This document shows positions 43,162 to 51,810 of a stretch of 64,000 nucleotides of DNA, one piece after another. Every line of letters starts with the position of its first letter. The stretch's first letter is position 1. The notes beneath the pieces are model-generated. The model worked only from the letters and a program-made list of their open reading frames with translations. It made no database searches and was not told the DNA's origin. The DNA is from Sphingobium algorifonticola (GTDB lineage Bacteria; Pseudomonadota; Alphaproteobacteria; Sphingomonadales; Sphingomonadaceae), in NCBI RefSeq assembly GCF_004005485.1, contig NZ_RZUL01000004.1, positions 186,001 through 250,000 on the forward strand. Reading direction: 5' to 3'. Position numbers and translations under genes: made by a program.

Positions 43162-45940
43162 TGAGCCGCTGACCCTCCCGGTCGAAGAACACCGGTTCGA
43201 CAATCGTCGCGCGGTGCCGGATGCCCATGTCGTACAGTGTGACCGTCTCGCCCAAGCGGGCGCGGCCTGCGCGGATGAGGGCAAGAGCGATCGGTCGGCC
43301 TAGCGCCGGGCTATCGACGCTGGAGGTGACATGTCCATCGGACACGCCCGGCACGCCGCCTTCCCGCAGCACATGTGCGCCGACTGCCAGCCTGGGTCCA
43401 TCCGTCAACAGGCCGACAAGCTGAAGCCGGTCTGGCCGGACCGCATCGGGACGGTCTAGCGACCGGCGACCGATGAAATCCGATCCCTTTCGTGCGACCC
43501 CGCCCGCCATGCCGAGATCGTCGGGCAGTGTCGTGCCGTCGGTATCGACGCCGATCGCGAGATACCCCTTCTCGATCCTCAGGATCATGATCGCCTCGAC
43601 CCCGATCGGCGTCAGGCCGAAGGGGGCACCCTTTGCGGCGATCGCGGTCGCCAGCCCAGAGGCCGCGCCGGCGGCGACGCTGATTTCATAGCTCGCCTCG
43701 CCGGTGAAGCTCGCGCGCAGGACGCGCGCCGGCAACCCGGCCACCCGCCCCTCGCGAAACCGCATGTGCGGGAAGTCGGCAAGGTCAATGTCGGTGCCGA
43801 GTGCCGCGAGCAGATCGCGCGCGCTGGGTCCGCTCACCGTCAACGTCGCCCATTGGCTGCCGACGTTCATGACGACGACATCGAGGTCACGCCATTCACA
43901 TTGCAGCCATTCATCCAGCATCGCGGCGATGCGGTCGGCCCCGCCGCTGGTGGTGTGGACCAGATAGCGGTCATCGGCCAGGCGGACAAAGACGCCGTCA
44001 TCGATAACCACGCCATTCTCGTTGAGCATCAGGCCATAGCGCGCGCGACCCGGCCGCAGGGTGGACGCGGTGCCCACATAGACGCGGTCCAGGAAGCGCG
44101 CGGCATCCGGGCCGCTCACCTCGATCTTCCCCAGCGGCGATCCGTCGAACAGCGCCGCTCCGGTCCGTGCTGCCCGCGCTTCCCGCGCTGCTGCCGCCTC
44201 CAGCGTCTCGCCGACATGCGGATAGGCGGATGGCCGCCACCAGCCACCATGTTCCTCAAACAATGCGCCGCGCGCGACATGCCAGTCATGGGCAGGAAGA
44301 TGCCGCAGCGGGCGAAACAACGGCCCGACCAGAGGCCCGGCCAGCGCACCCAGCGCGATCGGGGAATAGGGTGGGCGGAACTTCGTCGTGCCGACCTTTC
44401 CGGGCGCGCGTCCGGTGAGCGCACCGGCAATGGCGAGCCCGTTGACGTTGGAGGTCTTGCCCTGATCCACCCCCATGCCAAGCGTCGTGTAACGCTTGAG
44501 ATGCTCGACCGAGACATAGTTTTCGCGCATCGCGATGGCGATGTCGTGTGCGGTCACGTCATTGGCGAAATCGACGAACTTCTTGCCGCGTCCGGGCACT
44601 TCCCACAGCGGTTCGATCGCCAGTGTGCCGAGCGCACCCGCGGCGCCACCGACTGCCGTGACCGGCTGCACCGCCTCGCCGGGGACGAAGCCCTGGATCT
44701 CTTCGCAGAAGCGCAGCTTGCCGCCGGATTGCGAGAATAGATGGACGATGGGCGACCAGCCGCCCGACATGCCGATCAGGTCGCAGGGCAGGGTCTCGCT
44801 GATGCGCCCCGCGCGATCGGCCACGATAGCGGCACGCACATGGCGTACGCCTTTCGTGGCGGAAACGACACGGTCGTGCAGGATGCGGACGCCGGGCGCG
44901 GATGCGGCAGAGGCGGGTCGGGAATCGACCAGCGTCACCTCGGCGCCCGCCACCGCCAGCGCGGCCGCTGCGTCATAGGCGCTGTCATTGTTGGTGAAGA
45001 TCACCGCACGGCGGCCGGGCAGCACCGCGAACCGGCCGACCAAGGCCTGCGCGGCGGAAGCGAGCATCACGCCGGGGCGATCATTGCCGGCAAAGACCAG
45101 TGGACGCTCGATCGCGCCGCTGGCCAGGATGACGCGACCCGCACGCAGCTTCCACAGCCGCTGGCGCGCGCCGTGATCGGCGAGATACTCGACCGCTGCC
45201 AAGGCGTTATGGTCGTAATAGCCGAACACCTGCGTGCGGCTCAGGATCGTGACATTTGGCAGCGCGCGCAACTCCGCCTCCGCCGCCGTGGCCGCTTCCG
45301 CCGCGTCACTGCCGCCCCGCCACAGGGCGGAGCCGCCGATCGCGAAATCCGCCTCCGCCAAGATGGTGCGTGCGCCGGTCCGCGCGCCATCGAGCGCAGC
45401 GGTCAGGCCCGCCGGGCCTGCGCCGACGACCAGCAGGTCGCAATCGGCATAAGCGTGGACATAGCGATCCAGGTCACGCCCCTCGGGCGCGGTGCCCAGC
45501 CCCGCCGCGCGGCGGATCGCGCCCTCGAACAGGTGCCAGTTAGGCCACATAAAGGTCTTGTAGTAAAAGCCCGCGATCAGCAGCGGTGCCGCGATCTGAT
45601 GGACAGCGCGGAGGTCGTGGCGCGGGCTTGGGCGGCAGTTGATGCTGAAGGCCTCCAGCCCGTCGCGCAGCACGACTTCCCCGGCTTTCAGATTGGGCTC
45701 GACCTGATCGCCTGTCGCGACCCTGACCAACGCGTTGGCGTCCTCCTGGCCGATGCCTACAAAACCGCGCGGCCGATGATATTTGAAGCTGCGGCCAACC
45801 AGGTGCACGCCGTTGGCCAGCAGCGCGGACGCGAGCGTGTCGCCGGAATGGCCGGTGAAGTCCCTGCCGTCGAAGCGGAAGCGCAGCATGCGCGTCCGAT
45901 CGATCAGACCGCCGTTGGCGAGCCGCAAAACTTGGGTCAT
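43145..45940 (-). CDS. soxA: Sarcosine oxidase alpha subunit
   Basis: 931 residues. The N-terminal 2Fe-2S-like fold (residues 20-110, DFTGHSGDTLASALLANGVHLVGRSFKYHRPRG) is followed by a FAD/NAD domain (CDLLVVGAGPAGLTAALDGARTGAR). The last 370 residues are a GcvT-like folate-binding domain (GKIEVSGPDAARFLDRVYVG, VGVEAIMILRIEKGYLAIGVDTD). SoxA passes the methyl carbon of sarcosine to tetrahydrofolate as methylene-THF. Its start overlaps the soxD stop by ATGA, and its stop lies inside soxG. It is intact at full family length. Confidence 0.95.
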   Translation of the reverse strand: MTQVLRLANGGLIDRTRMLRFRFDGRDFTGHSGDTLASALLANGVHLVGRSFKYHRPRGFVGIGQEDANALVRVATGDQVEPNLKAGEVVLRDGLEAFSINCRPSPRHDLRAVHQIAAPLLIAGFYYKTFMWPNWHLFEGAIRRAAGLGTAPEGRDLDRYVHAYADCDLLVVGAGPAGLTAALDGARTGARTILAEADFAIGGSALWRGGSDAAEAATAAEAELRALPNVTILSRTQVFGYYDHNALAAVEYLADHGARQRLWKLRAGRVILASGAIERPLVFAGNDRPGVMLASAAQALVGRFAVLPGRRAVIFTNNDSAYDAAAALAVAGAEVTLVDSRPASAASAPGVRILHDRVVSATKGVRHVRAAIVADRAGRISETLPCDLIGMSGGWSPIVHLFSQSGGKLRFCEEIQGFVPGEAVQPVTAVGGAAGALGTLAIEPLWEVPGRGKKFVDFANDVTAHDIAIAMRENYVSVEHLKRYTTLGMGVDQGKTSNVNGLAIAGALTGRAPGKVGTTKFRPPYSPIALGALAGPLVGPLFRPLRHLPAHDWHVARGALFEEHGGWWRPSAYPHVGETLEAAAAREARAARTGAALFDGSPLGKIEVSGPDAARFLDRVYVGTASTLRPGRARYGLMLNENGVVIDDGVFVRLADDRYLVHTTSGGADRIAAMLDEWLQCEWRDLDVVVMNVGSQWATLTVSGPSARDLLAALGTDIDLADFPHMRFREGRVAGLPARVLRASFTGEASYEISVAAGAASGLATAIAAKGAPFGLTPIGVEAIMILRIEKGYLAIGVDTDGTTLPDDLGMAGGVARKGSDFIGRRSLDRPDAVRPDRLQLVGLLTDGPRLAVGAHVLREGGVPGVSDGHVTSSVDSPALGRPIALALIRAGRARLGETVTLYDMGIRHRATIVEPVFFDREGQRLNDGHS

Positions 45941-46209
45941 GGTGTCGTTGGCCTTGGTGCGCCCATCGGGTAAACCGTCTTGATTTCGTGGCTTACCGTG
46001 TCGCGTGCGACGTTGAACCATGCACCACAGCCGAAGCGATGGTGCCACCGTTCGAAGGTAACCCCGCGCGGATTATCCCGCACGAACAGATAGTCCGCCC
46101 AGGTTTCGTCCGATGCTTCGACGCCGGGGCGCTCGATATGGCTTTCGCCGCCGCATGAAAACTCGGTCTCGTCGCGGGGGCCGCAATGGGGGCAGGTCAA
46201 GGAAAGCAT
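45937..46209 (-). CDS. soxD: Sarcosine oxidase delta subunit
   Basis: 90 residues, as usual for SoxD. MLSLTCPHCGPRDETEFSCGG carries the zinc-binding Cys residues, and ERWHHRFGCGAWFNVARDT is the signature second half (the zinc His and last Cys). It lies between soxB (15 bp) and soxA (ATGA overlap). A small structural subunit of the heterotetramer; it has no catalytic site of its own. Confidence 0.93.
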   Translation of the reverse strand: MLSLTCPHCGPRDETEFSCGGESHIERPGVEASDETWADYLFVRDNPRGVTFERWHHRFGCGAWFNVARDTVSHEIKTVYPMGAPRPTTP

Positions 46210-46224
46210 TGTCGCCTCGTCTGC

Positions 46225-47478
46225 TCAGTGCGCGATGCCGGACGCGGCAGCTTCGTCGATCAGCGCGCCACTCGTGAACCGGTCCAGCCCGAAGCCGGTC
46301 GCCAGCGGATGCGACTCGTTCTTTGCCAGCAAATGGGCAAAGCACCATCCGCCCGCCGGAATCGCCTTGAACCCGCCCGTCCCCCAGCCGCAGTTGAGGA
46401 ACACGCCCGGCACCGGCGAGCGGCCGAGTATCGGCGTCGAATCGTGCACCACATCGACGACGCCGGCCCATTGCCGCAGCATCCGTAAGCGCGAGAAGGA
46501 AGGGAACAGGGTGATGAGGCCAGCGATCACCTGCTCGGCGGTCGGCAGGTTGCCGCGCTGCGCATAGGAGGCATAGAGATCCAGACCGCCGCCGATGACC
46601 AGTTCGCCTTTGTCCGACTGGCTGACATATATGCCAGCGGAGGGGGACAACACGACCGTATCGAGCAACGGCTTGATCGGCTCCGACACCATCGCCTGCA
46701 AGGCATAGGACTGGACCGGCAGGCGAAAGCCCAGCGTTCGTGCGAGCACGCTGGAGTGTCCAGCGACCGCCAGCCCGACCCTACCCACGCCGATCAAGCC
46801 CAGGCTGGTTTTGACCGCGCGTACCCCGTCCGCACCGATGTCGAATCCCGTCACCTCGCAATTCTGGATGATGTCGACCCCCAGCGCGTCGGCGGCCCGG
46901 GCGTAGCCCCAAGCGACCGCGTCGTGGCGCGCGGTGCCCGCCCGTGGTTGCGTGAAGCCGCCGAGCACCGGCAGCCGTGCGTCAGGCGCGTAGTCGAGCC
47001 GCGGAACCAGCCGACGAACGTCTTCGCGAGTCAACAGGTCGCTGTCGATGCCGTTGATGCGCATCGCGTTGGCCCAGCGGCGCTGGGCGTCGATATCATG
47101 CCGGCTGTGCGCCAGCGTCACCATGCCGCGCTGGCTCAACATGATGTTGAAGTTCAGTTCACGCGACAGGCCTTCGTACAGCTTGAGCGAGTGATCGTAG
47201 AATCTGGCGCTTTCCGGAAACAGGTAATTGGATCGCACCACCGTTGTATTGCGGCCGGTGTTCCCGCCGCCGATCCAGCCCTTTTCGAAAACCGCGACGT
47301 TGCGCACGCCGTGGTTTTTGGCGAGATAGTAAGCGGTTGCCAGCCCATGCCCGCCGCCGCCGACGATCACGACGTCATAGGCTGGCTTCGGCTGCGGCGA
47401 TCGCCACGCCTGCGGCCATGCACGATGGCCGCGCAGCGCATGCCCGGCGAGTGAGAGGAACGAATACCGCTGCATCAT
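46225..47478 (-). CDS. soxB: Sarcosine oxidase beta subunit
   Basis: 417 residues, the normal length for SoxB. YDVVIVGGGGHGLATAYYLAKNHGV is the FAD-binding loop. The segment EKGWIGGGNTGRNTTVVRSNY holds the His/Arg region near the covalent FMN site. GWGTGGFKAIPAGG near the C-terminus closes the FAD site. It oxidises sarcosine to the imine and transfers electrons to oxygen. ATGs at 47478 and 47475 are tandem, and the first is chosen. It follows the TonB receptor by about 120 bp, so the receptor and sox genes probably share a transcript. Confidence 0.95.
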   Translation of the reverse strand: MMQRYSFLSLAGHALRGHRAWPQAWRSPQPKPAYDVVIVGGGGHGLATAYYLAKNHGVRNVAVFEKGWIGGGNTGRNTTVVRSNYLFPESARFYDHSLKLYEGLSRELNFNIMLSQRGMVTLAHSRHDIDAQRRWANAMRINGIDSDLLTREDVRRLVPRLDYAPDARLPVLGGFTQPRAGTARHDAVAWGYARAADALGVDIIQNCEVTGFDIGADGVRAVKTSLGLIGVGRVGLAVAGHSSVLARTLGFRLPVQSYALQAMVSEPIKPLLDTVVLSPSAGIYVSQSDKGELVIGGGLDLYASYAQRGNLPTAEQVIAGLITLFPSFSRLRMLRQWAGVVDVVHDSTPILGRSPVPGVFLNCGWGTGGFKAIPAGGWCFAHLLAKNESHPLATGFGLDRFTSGALIDEAAASGIAH

Positions 47479-47599
47479 CAGTTTTGTCAGCAACACCTTG
47501 CGCTGCCGACATCTCCGGCAGTGGGGAAAATGGTGTCGATGCAGGCGCTGGCTAGTGCCTGCATCGACATGGCGGAACGATCCCTGCAACCAGACCGGG

Positions 47600-50320
47600 T
47601 CAGAGCTTCAGGCGCGCGGTCGCCGACATATAGCGACCGATCACCTCGTAGATCGGGCTGGCATAGTTGACCAAGGGCGGGTCGCGATCGAAAAGGTTGT
47701 TGACTTGCAGGCCGAGATCGAGATTGCCGACCTTCACCCCGAAGCCGAGATCGACATAGGTCCGGCTGGCAATTTTGTTGTTCACGATCGTCAGCAGGCT
47801 GTTGTAATTGCCGCCGTCTACATAGCGGACCCGCAACGTCGCATCGAATGGCCCGGTGCCATAGGCGATCGTTCCGGTCGCGCGCCATTTCGGCATCGAG
47901 AAGTTGACCTCGCCAACATCGCCTGCCCGGTCATAGACGTTAACGCCATCGTCGATCAGAAGCCGATCGACGAAGGTAGCAAGGGCGCGGGCCGAAACGC
48001 GATGGTCGCCGCTGAACGTCTTGGTATAAGCGGCCTCCAAGTCGAGCCCGCGGGTCTTGTAACTCGCCAGGTTGAGGCTGGTTGCGGACACGCTGGTCAG
48101 CACGCCGTTGGCGTCCCGCGTCGTGGCATCGCACAGCCGCTGATCGCCGTTGAAGCACTGGGTAACAATATCCTGCGCGCTCAGCCCGCCGATGACGTCG
48201 TCGATCTGGATATCGAAGGCGTCGACAGAGAGGCGCAGCCCGGGCAGGAAACGCGGCGAATAAGTCACCCCCAGCGTCGTGGTTCTGGCAATTTCGGGCG
48301 TCAGCGCCGGGTTGCCGCCGGTGAAGCGGAACACCGCGACGACCGAATTGCCCCGGAACGGATCGGAGACGTTGAAGATCGCGCTCGACCGGGTGGTGAA
48401 CAATTCGCCGATGCTGGGCGAGCGGATATCGCGCGATCGCACCGCGCGCAGCAGGATGTCGCTGGCGATCCGCGCCGTTGCGCCCGCCTTCCAAGTCCAG
48501 ATGCCGCCGCTGTTGCTATAATCCGAATAGCGCGCCGCGCCGTTCAGATCGACTTCGATCGCCCCTTCGTTCTTGACCAGCGGAACCAGCAGTTCGGCGA
48601 ACACTTCCTTGACGTTGAACGACCCCGCGAGCGGCGCATAGTTCACAACCGAATAGATGCGATCGAGCGAGCCCTGATCGGCGGTGTTCGACTGGCTTTC
48701 CCAGCGCGCTTCCACGCCGAACGCCACGGAGATCGGCCCGGCCCAGAGCGACAGCGGCTCACCCCTTATGCTTGCGGCGACTGCGTCGAGCTTGCTGACG
48801 CTGCGGAACCGGGCTTCGCCAAAGGCATAGGCCAGTGCCTCGCGCGAGATGTTGCCCTCGCCAAAAATATTCATCGGGCGGCAGGCCGTCGTGGGATCGG
48901 TGAGTGCGACGCGGCAGATCGGCTGGCCGGTGGTCGGGCTGCTGACCACGTCGATCGCGCGGTTGAAGTTGGCGACGATGCGCTGATTGCCCAGCGCGTC
49001 GTTGTTCCATATCGTACCGTGGTTGTAATAGGCGCTGTAGCGCCACGAGCCACCGAATTCGCCGTCCACACCGACTGCGACGTCCATGTAATCGCGCAGC
49101 CCCGACGCCCGGATATGTCCCAGCGGTCCGGCGTCGCCGATGATGCGGCCCAGGCGGAATGTGCTCGGCCCCCCGGCAAGCTGGGCGCGCACCTCGGGGC
49201 GCAGATAGGGATTATCGATCGACATCACGAAACCGCCGGCGACCGCCGATGCGCGGATGCTTTCGGCGAGGCTTTCCCGATCCGGGGCCGATATCTGCGC
49301 ATAGGAACCGTCGGCCCAAACCGTCGCCCAGTCGGCCACCTCATAGGTGACGCGACCGAAGACATTGAAACGGTCATAGGGCGATGACACTGCAATATAA
49401 TCGAACAGGCTGCGGCTGTTGCCGCCAAGCGTGGAGTTGCTGTTCGTCTGACTGCCCAGCACGATCGGGCTAAGCGTGCCGTCCGGGTTGAACGCCTGAC
49501 CGGTCAGCGGCCCACTGCGGATCACGCCCCCGGGAAAGGCGTCGATGAAATTGACGTCGCGGGCGAGGATGAGCTGGCCGGTCGCAGTCTGGAACAGTGC
49601 CGAATCGAGATTGGGCCGCTCGGTGCCATTGCGCCCGCCCGCGCCGCCCTCACGTTCATATTCCCCGGCGATGACGAAGCGTCCGCGGCCATCGGCAAAG
49701 CTTGCGCCATAGGTGGCGTCAAACGTGTAGCGCGCCGTGTCACCGCGTGAGGAAATACCCGAGCTGATGCCCAGCCCCAACCCCTTGAACTTGTCATTGA
49801 GGCCGATGTTGACCACGCCTGCGACTGCGCCCGAACCCCAGGCAGCCGAAGCACCGCCGGTAACAACATCGACCCGCCCGACCAGTGCCTGCGGAATGGT
49901 CGTCAATTCCGCACTGCCGATGTACCGTCGCCCGTTCAGCAGCGTCAGCGTGCGGTTGCCGCCAAGGCCGCGCAGGTCGATCGAGGCGGAACTCGAAACG
50001 CTGGACGCCGTGGTCGTGACGGGCGTTCCGGCGATGCGGAATTGCGGCAGGTCGGTCAGCGCCTGCGCCAGCGTCGGCCGGTCGCCCACCTTTAAATCCT
50101 CGGCACTGAGCACGGTCGTGGGAGTGGGCGCGTCAAAGCCTGGACGATCGATCCGAGATCCGGTGACGATGATGTCGGCGTCGCTTTTCGTTTCCTCCAC
50201 GGGGGTATCGGGTGCTGTCTGTGCGATCGCCACCGGCGCCTGTGCAAGCCCGACTATCAGCGCGGCAGCCGCGCAGCCTACGCGATACGAAACCCGTTTA
50301 TCGTGCGTCCGTCCCATCAT
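47600..50320 (-). CDS. TonB-dependent outer-membrane receptor leading the sox operon
   Basis: 906 residues from ATG-ATG with GGGGGAAAC upstream. The leader ends at PVAIAQTAPD. Plug-domain features: DADIIVTGSRIDRPGFDAPTPTTVLSAEDL, LRGLGGNRTLTLLNGRRYIGS and VDVVTGGASAAWGSGAVAGVVNI. The C-terminus ends ATARLKL. It is unlike the receptor at 21201 in length and sequence; this one belongs to the LNGRRY/GGASAAWGS type often seen with peptide or amino-acid derivative use. Its place in front of the sarcosine oxidase genes suggests import of an N-methylated substrate. The exact ligand is unknown. Confidence 0.92.
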   Translation of the reverse strand: MMGRTHDKRVSYRVGCAAAALIVGLAQAPVAIAQTAPDTPVEETKSDADIIVTGSRIDRPGFDAPTPTTVLSAEDLKVGDRPTLAQALTDLPQFRIAGTPVTTTASSVSSSASIDLRGLGGNRTLTLLNGRRYIGSAELTTIPQALVGRVDVVTGGASAAWGSGAVAGVVNIGLNDKFKGLGLGISSGISSRGDTARYTFDATYGASFADGRGRFVIAGEYEREGGAGGRNGTERPNLDSALFQTATGQLILARDVNFIDAFPGGVIRSGPLTGQAFNPDGTLSPIVLGSQTNSNSTLGGNSRSLFDYIAVSSPYDRFNVFGRVTYEVADWATVWADGSYAQISAPDRESLAESIRASAVAGGFVMSIDNPYLRPEVRAQLAGGPSTFRLGRIIGDAGPLGHIRASGLRDYMDVAVGVDGEFGGSWRYSAYYNHGTIWNNDALGNQRIVANFNRAIDVVSSPTTGQPICRVALTDPTTACRPMNIFGEGNISREALAYAFGEARFRSVSKLDAVAASIRGEPLSLWAGPISVAFGVEARWESQSNTADQGSLDRIYSVVNYAPLAGSFNVKEVFAELLVPLVKNEGAIEVDLNGAARYSDYSNSGGIWTWKAGATARIASDILLRAVRSRDIRSPSIGELFTTRSSAIFNVSDPFRGNSVVAVFRFTGGNPALTPEIARTTTLGVTYSPRFLPGLRLSVDAFDIQIDDVIGGLSAQDIVTQCFNGDQRLCDATTRDANGVLTSVSATSLNLASYKTRGLDLEAAYTKTFSGDHRVSARALATFVDRLLIDDGVNVYDRAGDVGEVNFSMPKWRATGTIAYGTGPFDATLRVRYVDGGNYNSLLTIVNNKIASRTYVDLGFGVKVGNLDLGLQVNNLFDRDPPLVNYASPIYEVIGRYMSATARLKL

Positions 50321-50377
50321 GTTTCCCCCGTTTGTTGATCGTCCCTTGACCGTTGGCCCCCGTCATGTGCAAGTGAT

Positions 50378-50430
50378 AAACATAGACCACTCAATGTTTA
50401 TGCGCAACGCAAAACATAGGGTGGTCTATG
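50378..50430. promoter_or_regulatory. Complex palindromic control region between TonB receptor and D-TA-like gene
   Basis: CATAGACCAC (50381-50390) and GTGGTCTATG (50421-50430) are perfect 10-bp inverted arms. Inside, TAAACAT and ATGTTTA form another 7-bp inverted pair with a 10-bp spacer. AAACATAG also repeats directly at 50378 and 50412. It lies 58 bp from the receptor start and 72 bp from the D-TA-like start, and it could regulate both divergent units. Confidence 0.75.
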
Positions 50431-50501
50431 GCTCTATTTTTTGCTCTGCATGTGGTGTGATTGCATTGGCTGGAACGTCGAGGGATGGAGAAAAGGCTGA
50501 C

Positions 50502-51647
50502 ATGAACGACGATGTGGCGCTGCACGCGCACCTTATCGGACGCCAGGGCGCGCGCGCCGACCTGAATACGCCGGTGCTCGTCCTCGACATCGACGCGCTC
50601 GACCGAAACATCGCGGCGATGGCAGACCGCGCCGCGCGCGCAGGCGTTGCGCTGCGCCCGCATGCCAAGACGCACAAGAGCGTCGATATCGCGCGACGGC
50701 AGATTGCGGCGGGTGCAAGCGGCGTGTGTTGCGCCAAGATCGGCGAGGCCGAGGTGATGGCGGATGCCGGGATCGCGGGCGTGCTCATCACCTCGCCCGT
50801 GGCGGCTTCGGCGGCGATCGCGCGGCTCGCCGCGCTCGCCGGTCGTGCGAAACGGCTTGCGGTGGTAATGGATCATGCGGATGTCGCCATGCGAACAGAC
50901 GCGGCGCTGGCGGCGGCGGGCTGCACGATCGACGTGCTGATCGACGTTGATCCGGGCATGAAGCGCACCGGCGTCGTGTCGCCCGAGGCAGCGGTCGCAC
51001 TCGCCCACACGATCGCGACGCTGCCTAACCTCACTCTCCGCGGCGTCCAATTCTATTGCGGTACGGAGCAGCATATCGAGGATTATGCCGCGCGCCGGGC
51101 GGCGATTGCCGATCGCACCGCCTATCTGCAAACCGTGCTGGCGGCGCTCGCCAATGCCGGATTCGTTCCCGAGCTGGTGACCGGCGGCGGCACCGGATCC
51201 CACCGCATTGACATGGACCTTGGTGTCTTCACGGAGATTCAGGCGGGGTCGTACATTTTCATGGATCAACAATATCTCGCCTGTGCGCTGACGGATCGCG
51301 GCGATACCCCCTTCGAAACCGCGTTGGGCGTCGATGCGCGCGTCGTCAGCGCCAACCGGACCGGGCGGGTGACGATCGACGCCGGCTACAAGTCGCTTTC
51401 CACGGACGGGGGCGTCGCGATTGTGCGCGGTGGCGCGTCGGCCAAGGCGCAATTCGCTTTCATGGGGGATGAACATGGCGCGCTGATCGGCGATGAGCGA
51501 GCGATGCCGCTCGCGCCGGGGGATTTGGTGACCCTAACCGTGCCGCACTGCGACCCGACGGTGAACCTGTATGACCATTATCACCTGCTGTCCGGCGACA
51601 CGTTGGTCGATATCTGGCCGGTCAGTGCGCGCGGGCGGGCGCGCTGA
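50502..51647 (+). CDS. D-threonine aldolase / D-serine dehydratase family PLP enzyme (fold type III)
   Basis: 381 residues from the ATG at 50502 (MNDDVALH). The alanine-racemase-like N-terminal barrel has LNTPVLVLDIDALDRNI and the PLP lysine in LRPHAKTHKSVDIARRQ. GVCCAKIGEAEVM, GTEQHIEDY and ELVTGGGTGSHRID follow. The C-terminal metal motif is PHCDPTVNLYDHYH. The family cleaves D-threonine to glycine and acetaldehyde, or dehydrates D-serine or 3-hydroxy-D-aspartate. Divergent from the TonB-receptor/sox operon, so it may share its inducer. I do not decide between these activities. Confidence 0.87.
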   Translation: MNDDVALHAHLIGRQGARADLNTPVLVLDIDALDRNIAAMADRAARAGVALRPHAKTHKSVDIARRQIAAGASGVCCAKIGEAEVMADAGIAGVLITSPVAASAAIARLAALAGRAKRLAVVMDHADVAMRTDAALAAAGCTIDVLIDVDPGMKRTGVVSPEAAVALAHTIATLPNLTLRGVQFYCGTEQHIEDYAARRAAIADRTAYLQTVLAALANAGFVPELVTGGGTGSHRIDMDLGVFTEIQAGSYIFMDQQYLACALTDRGDTPFETALGVDARVVSANRTGRVTIDAGYKSLSTDGGVAIVRGGASAKAQFAFMGDEHGALIGDERAMPLAPGDLVTLTVPHCDPTVNLYDHYHLLSGDTLVDIWPVSARGRAR

Positions 51648-51810
51648 CATTTTGGCACCTCTACGCGGGTGTCACTGCATTGCCATGTTTCGCGTGCTAG
51701 ATTCCCGCAAAGGCCGTAGCAGGAGCCGATGGTGCGAGGCTATGGTGCCTGAACCGGACGGGTAGCGCCGATTCCGCCGGTCTTCGGTTTCCGGCGCCGG
51801 AGTGCAGCAT

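Noticed and set aside
47498-49387. Rightward 629-residue open frame
   Set aside because: Antisense to the TonB receptor; no signal, no motif, composition typical of a shadow frame.
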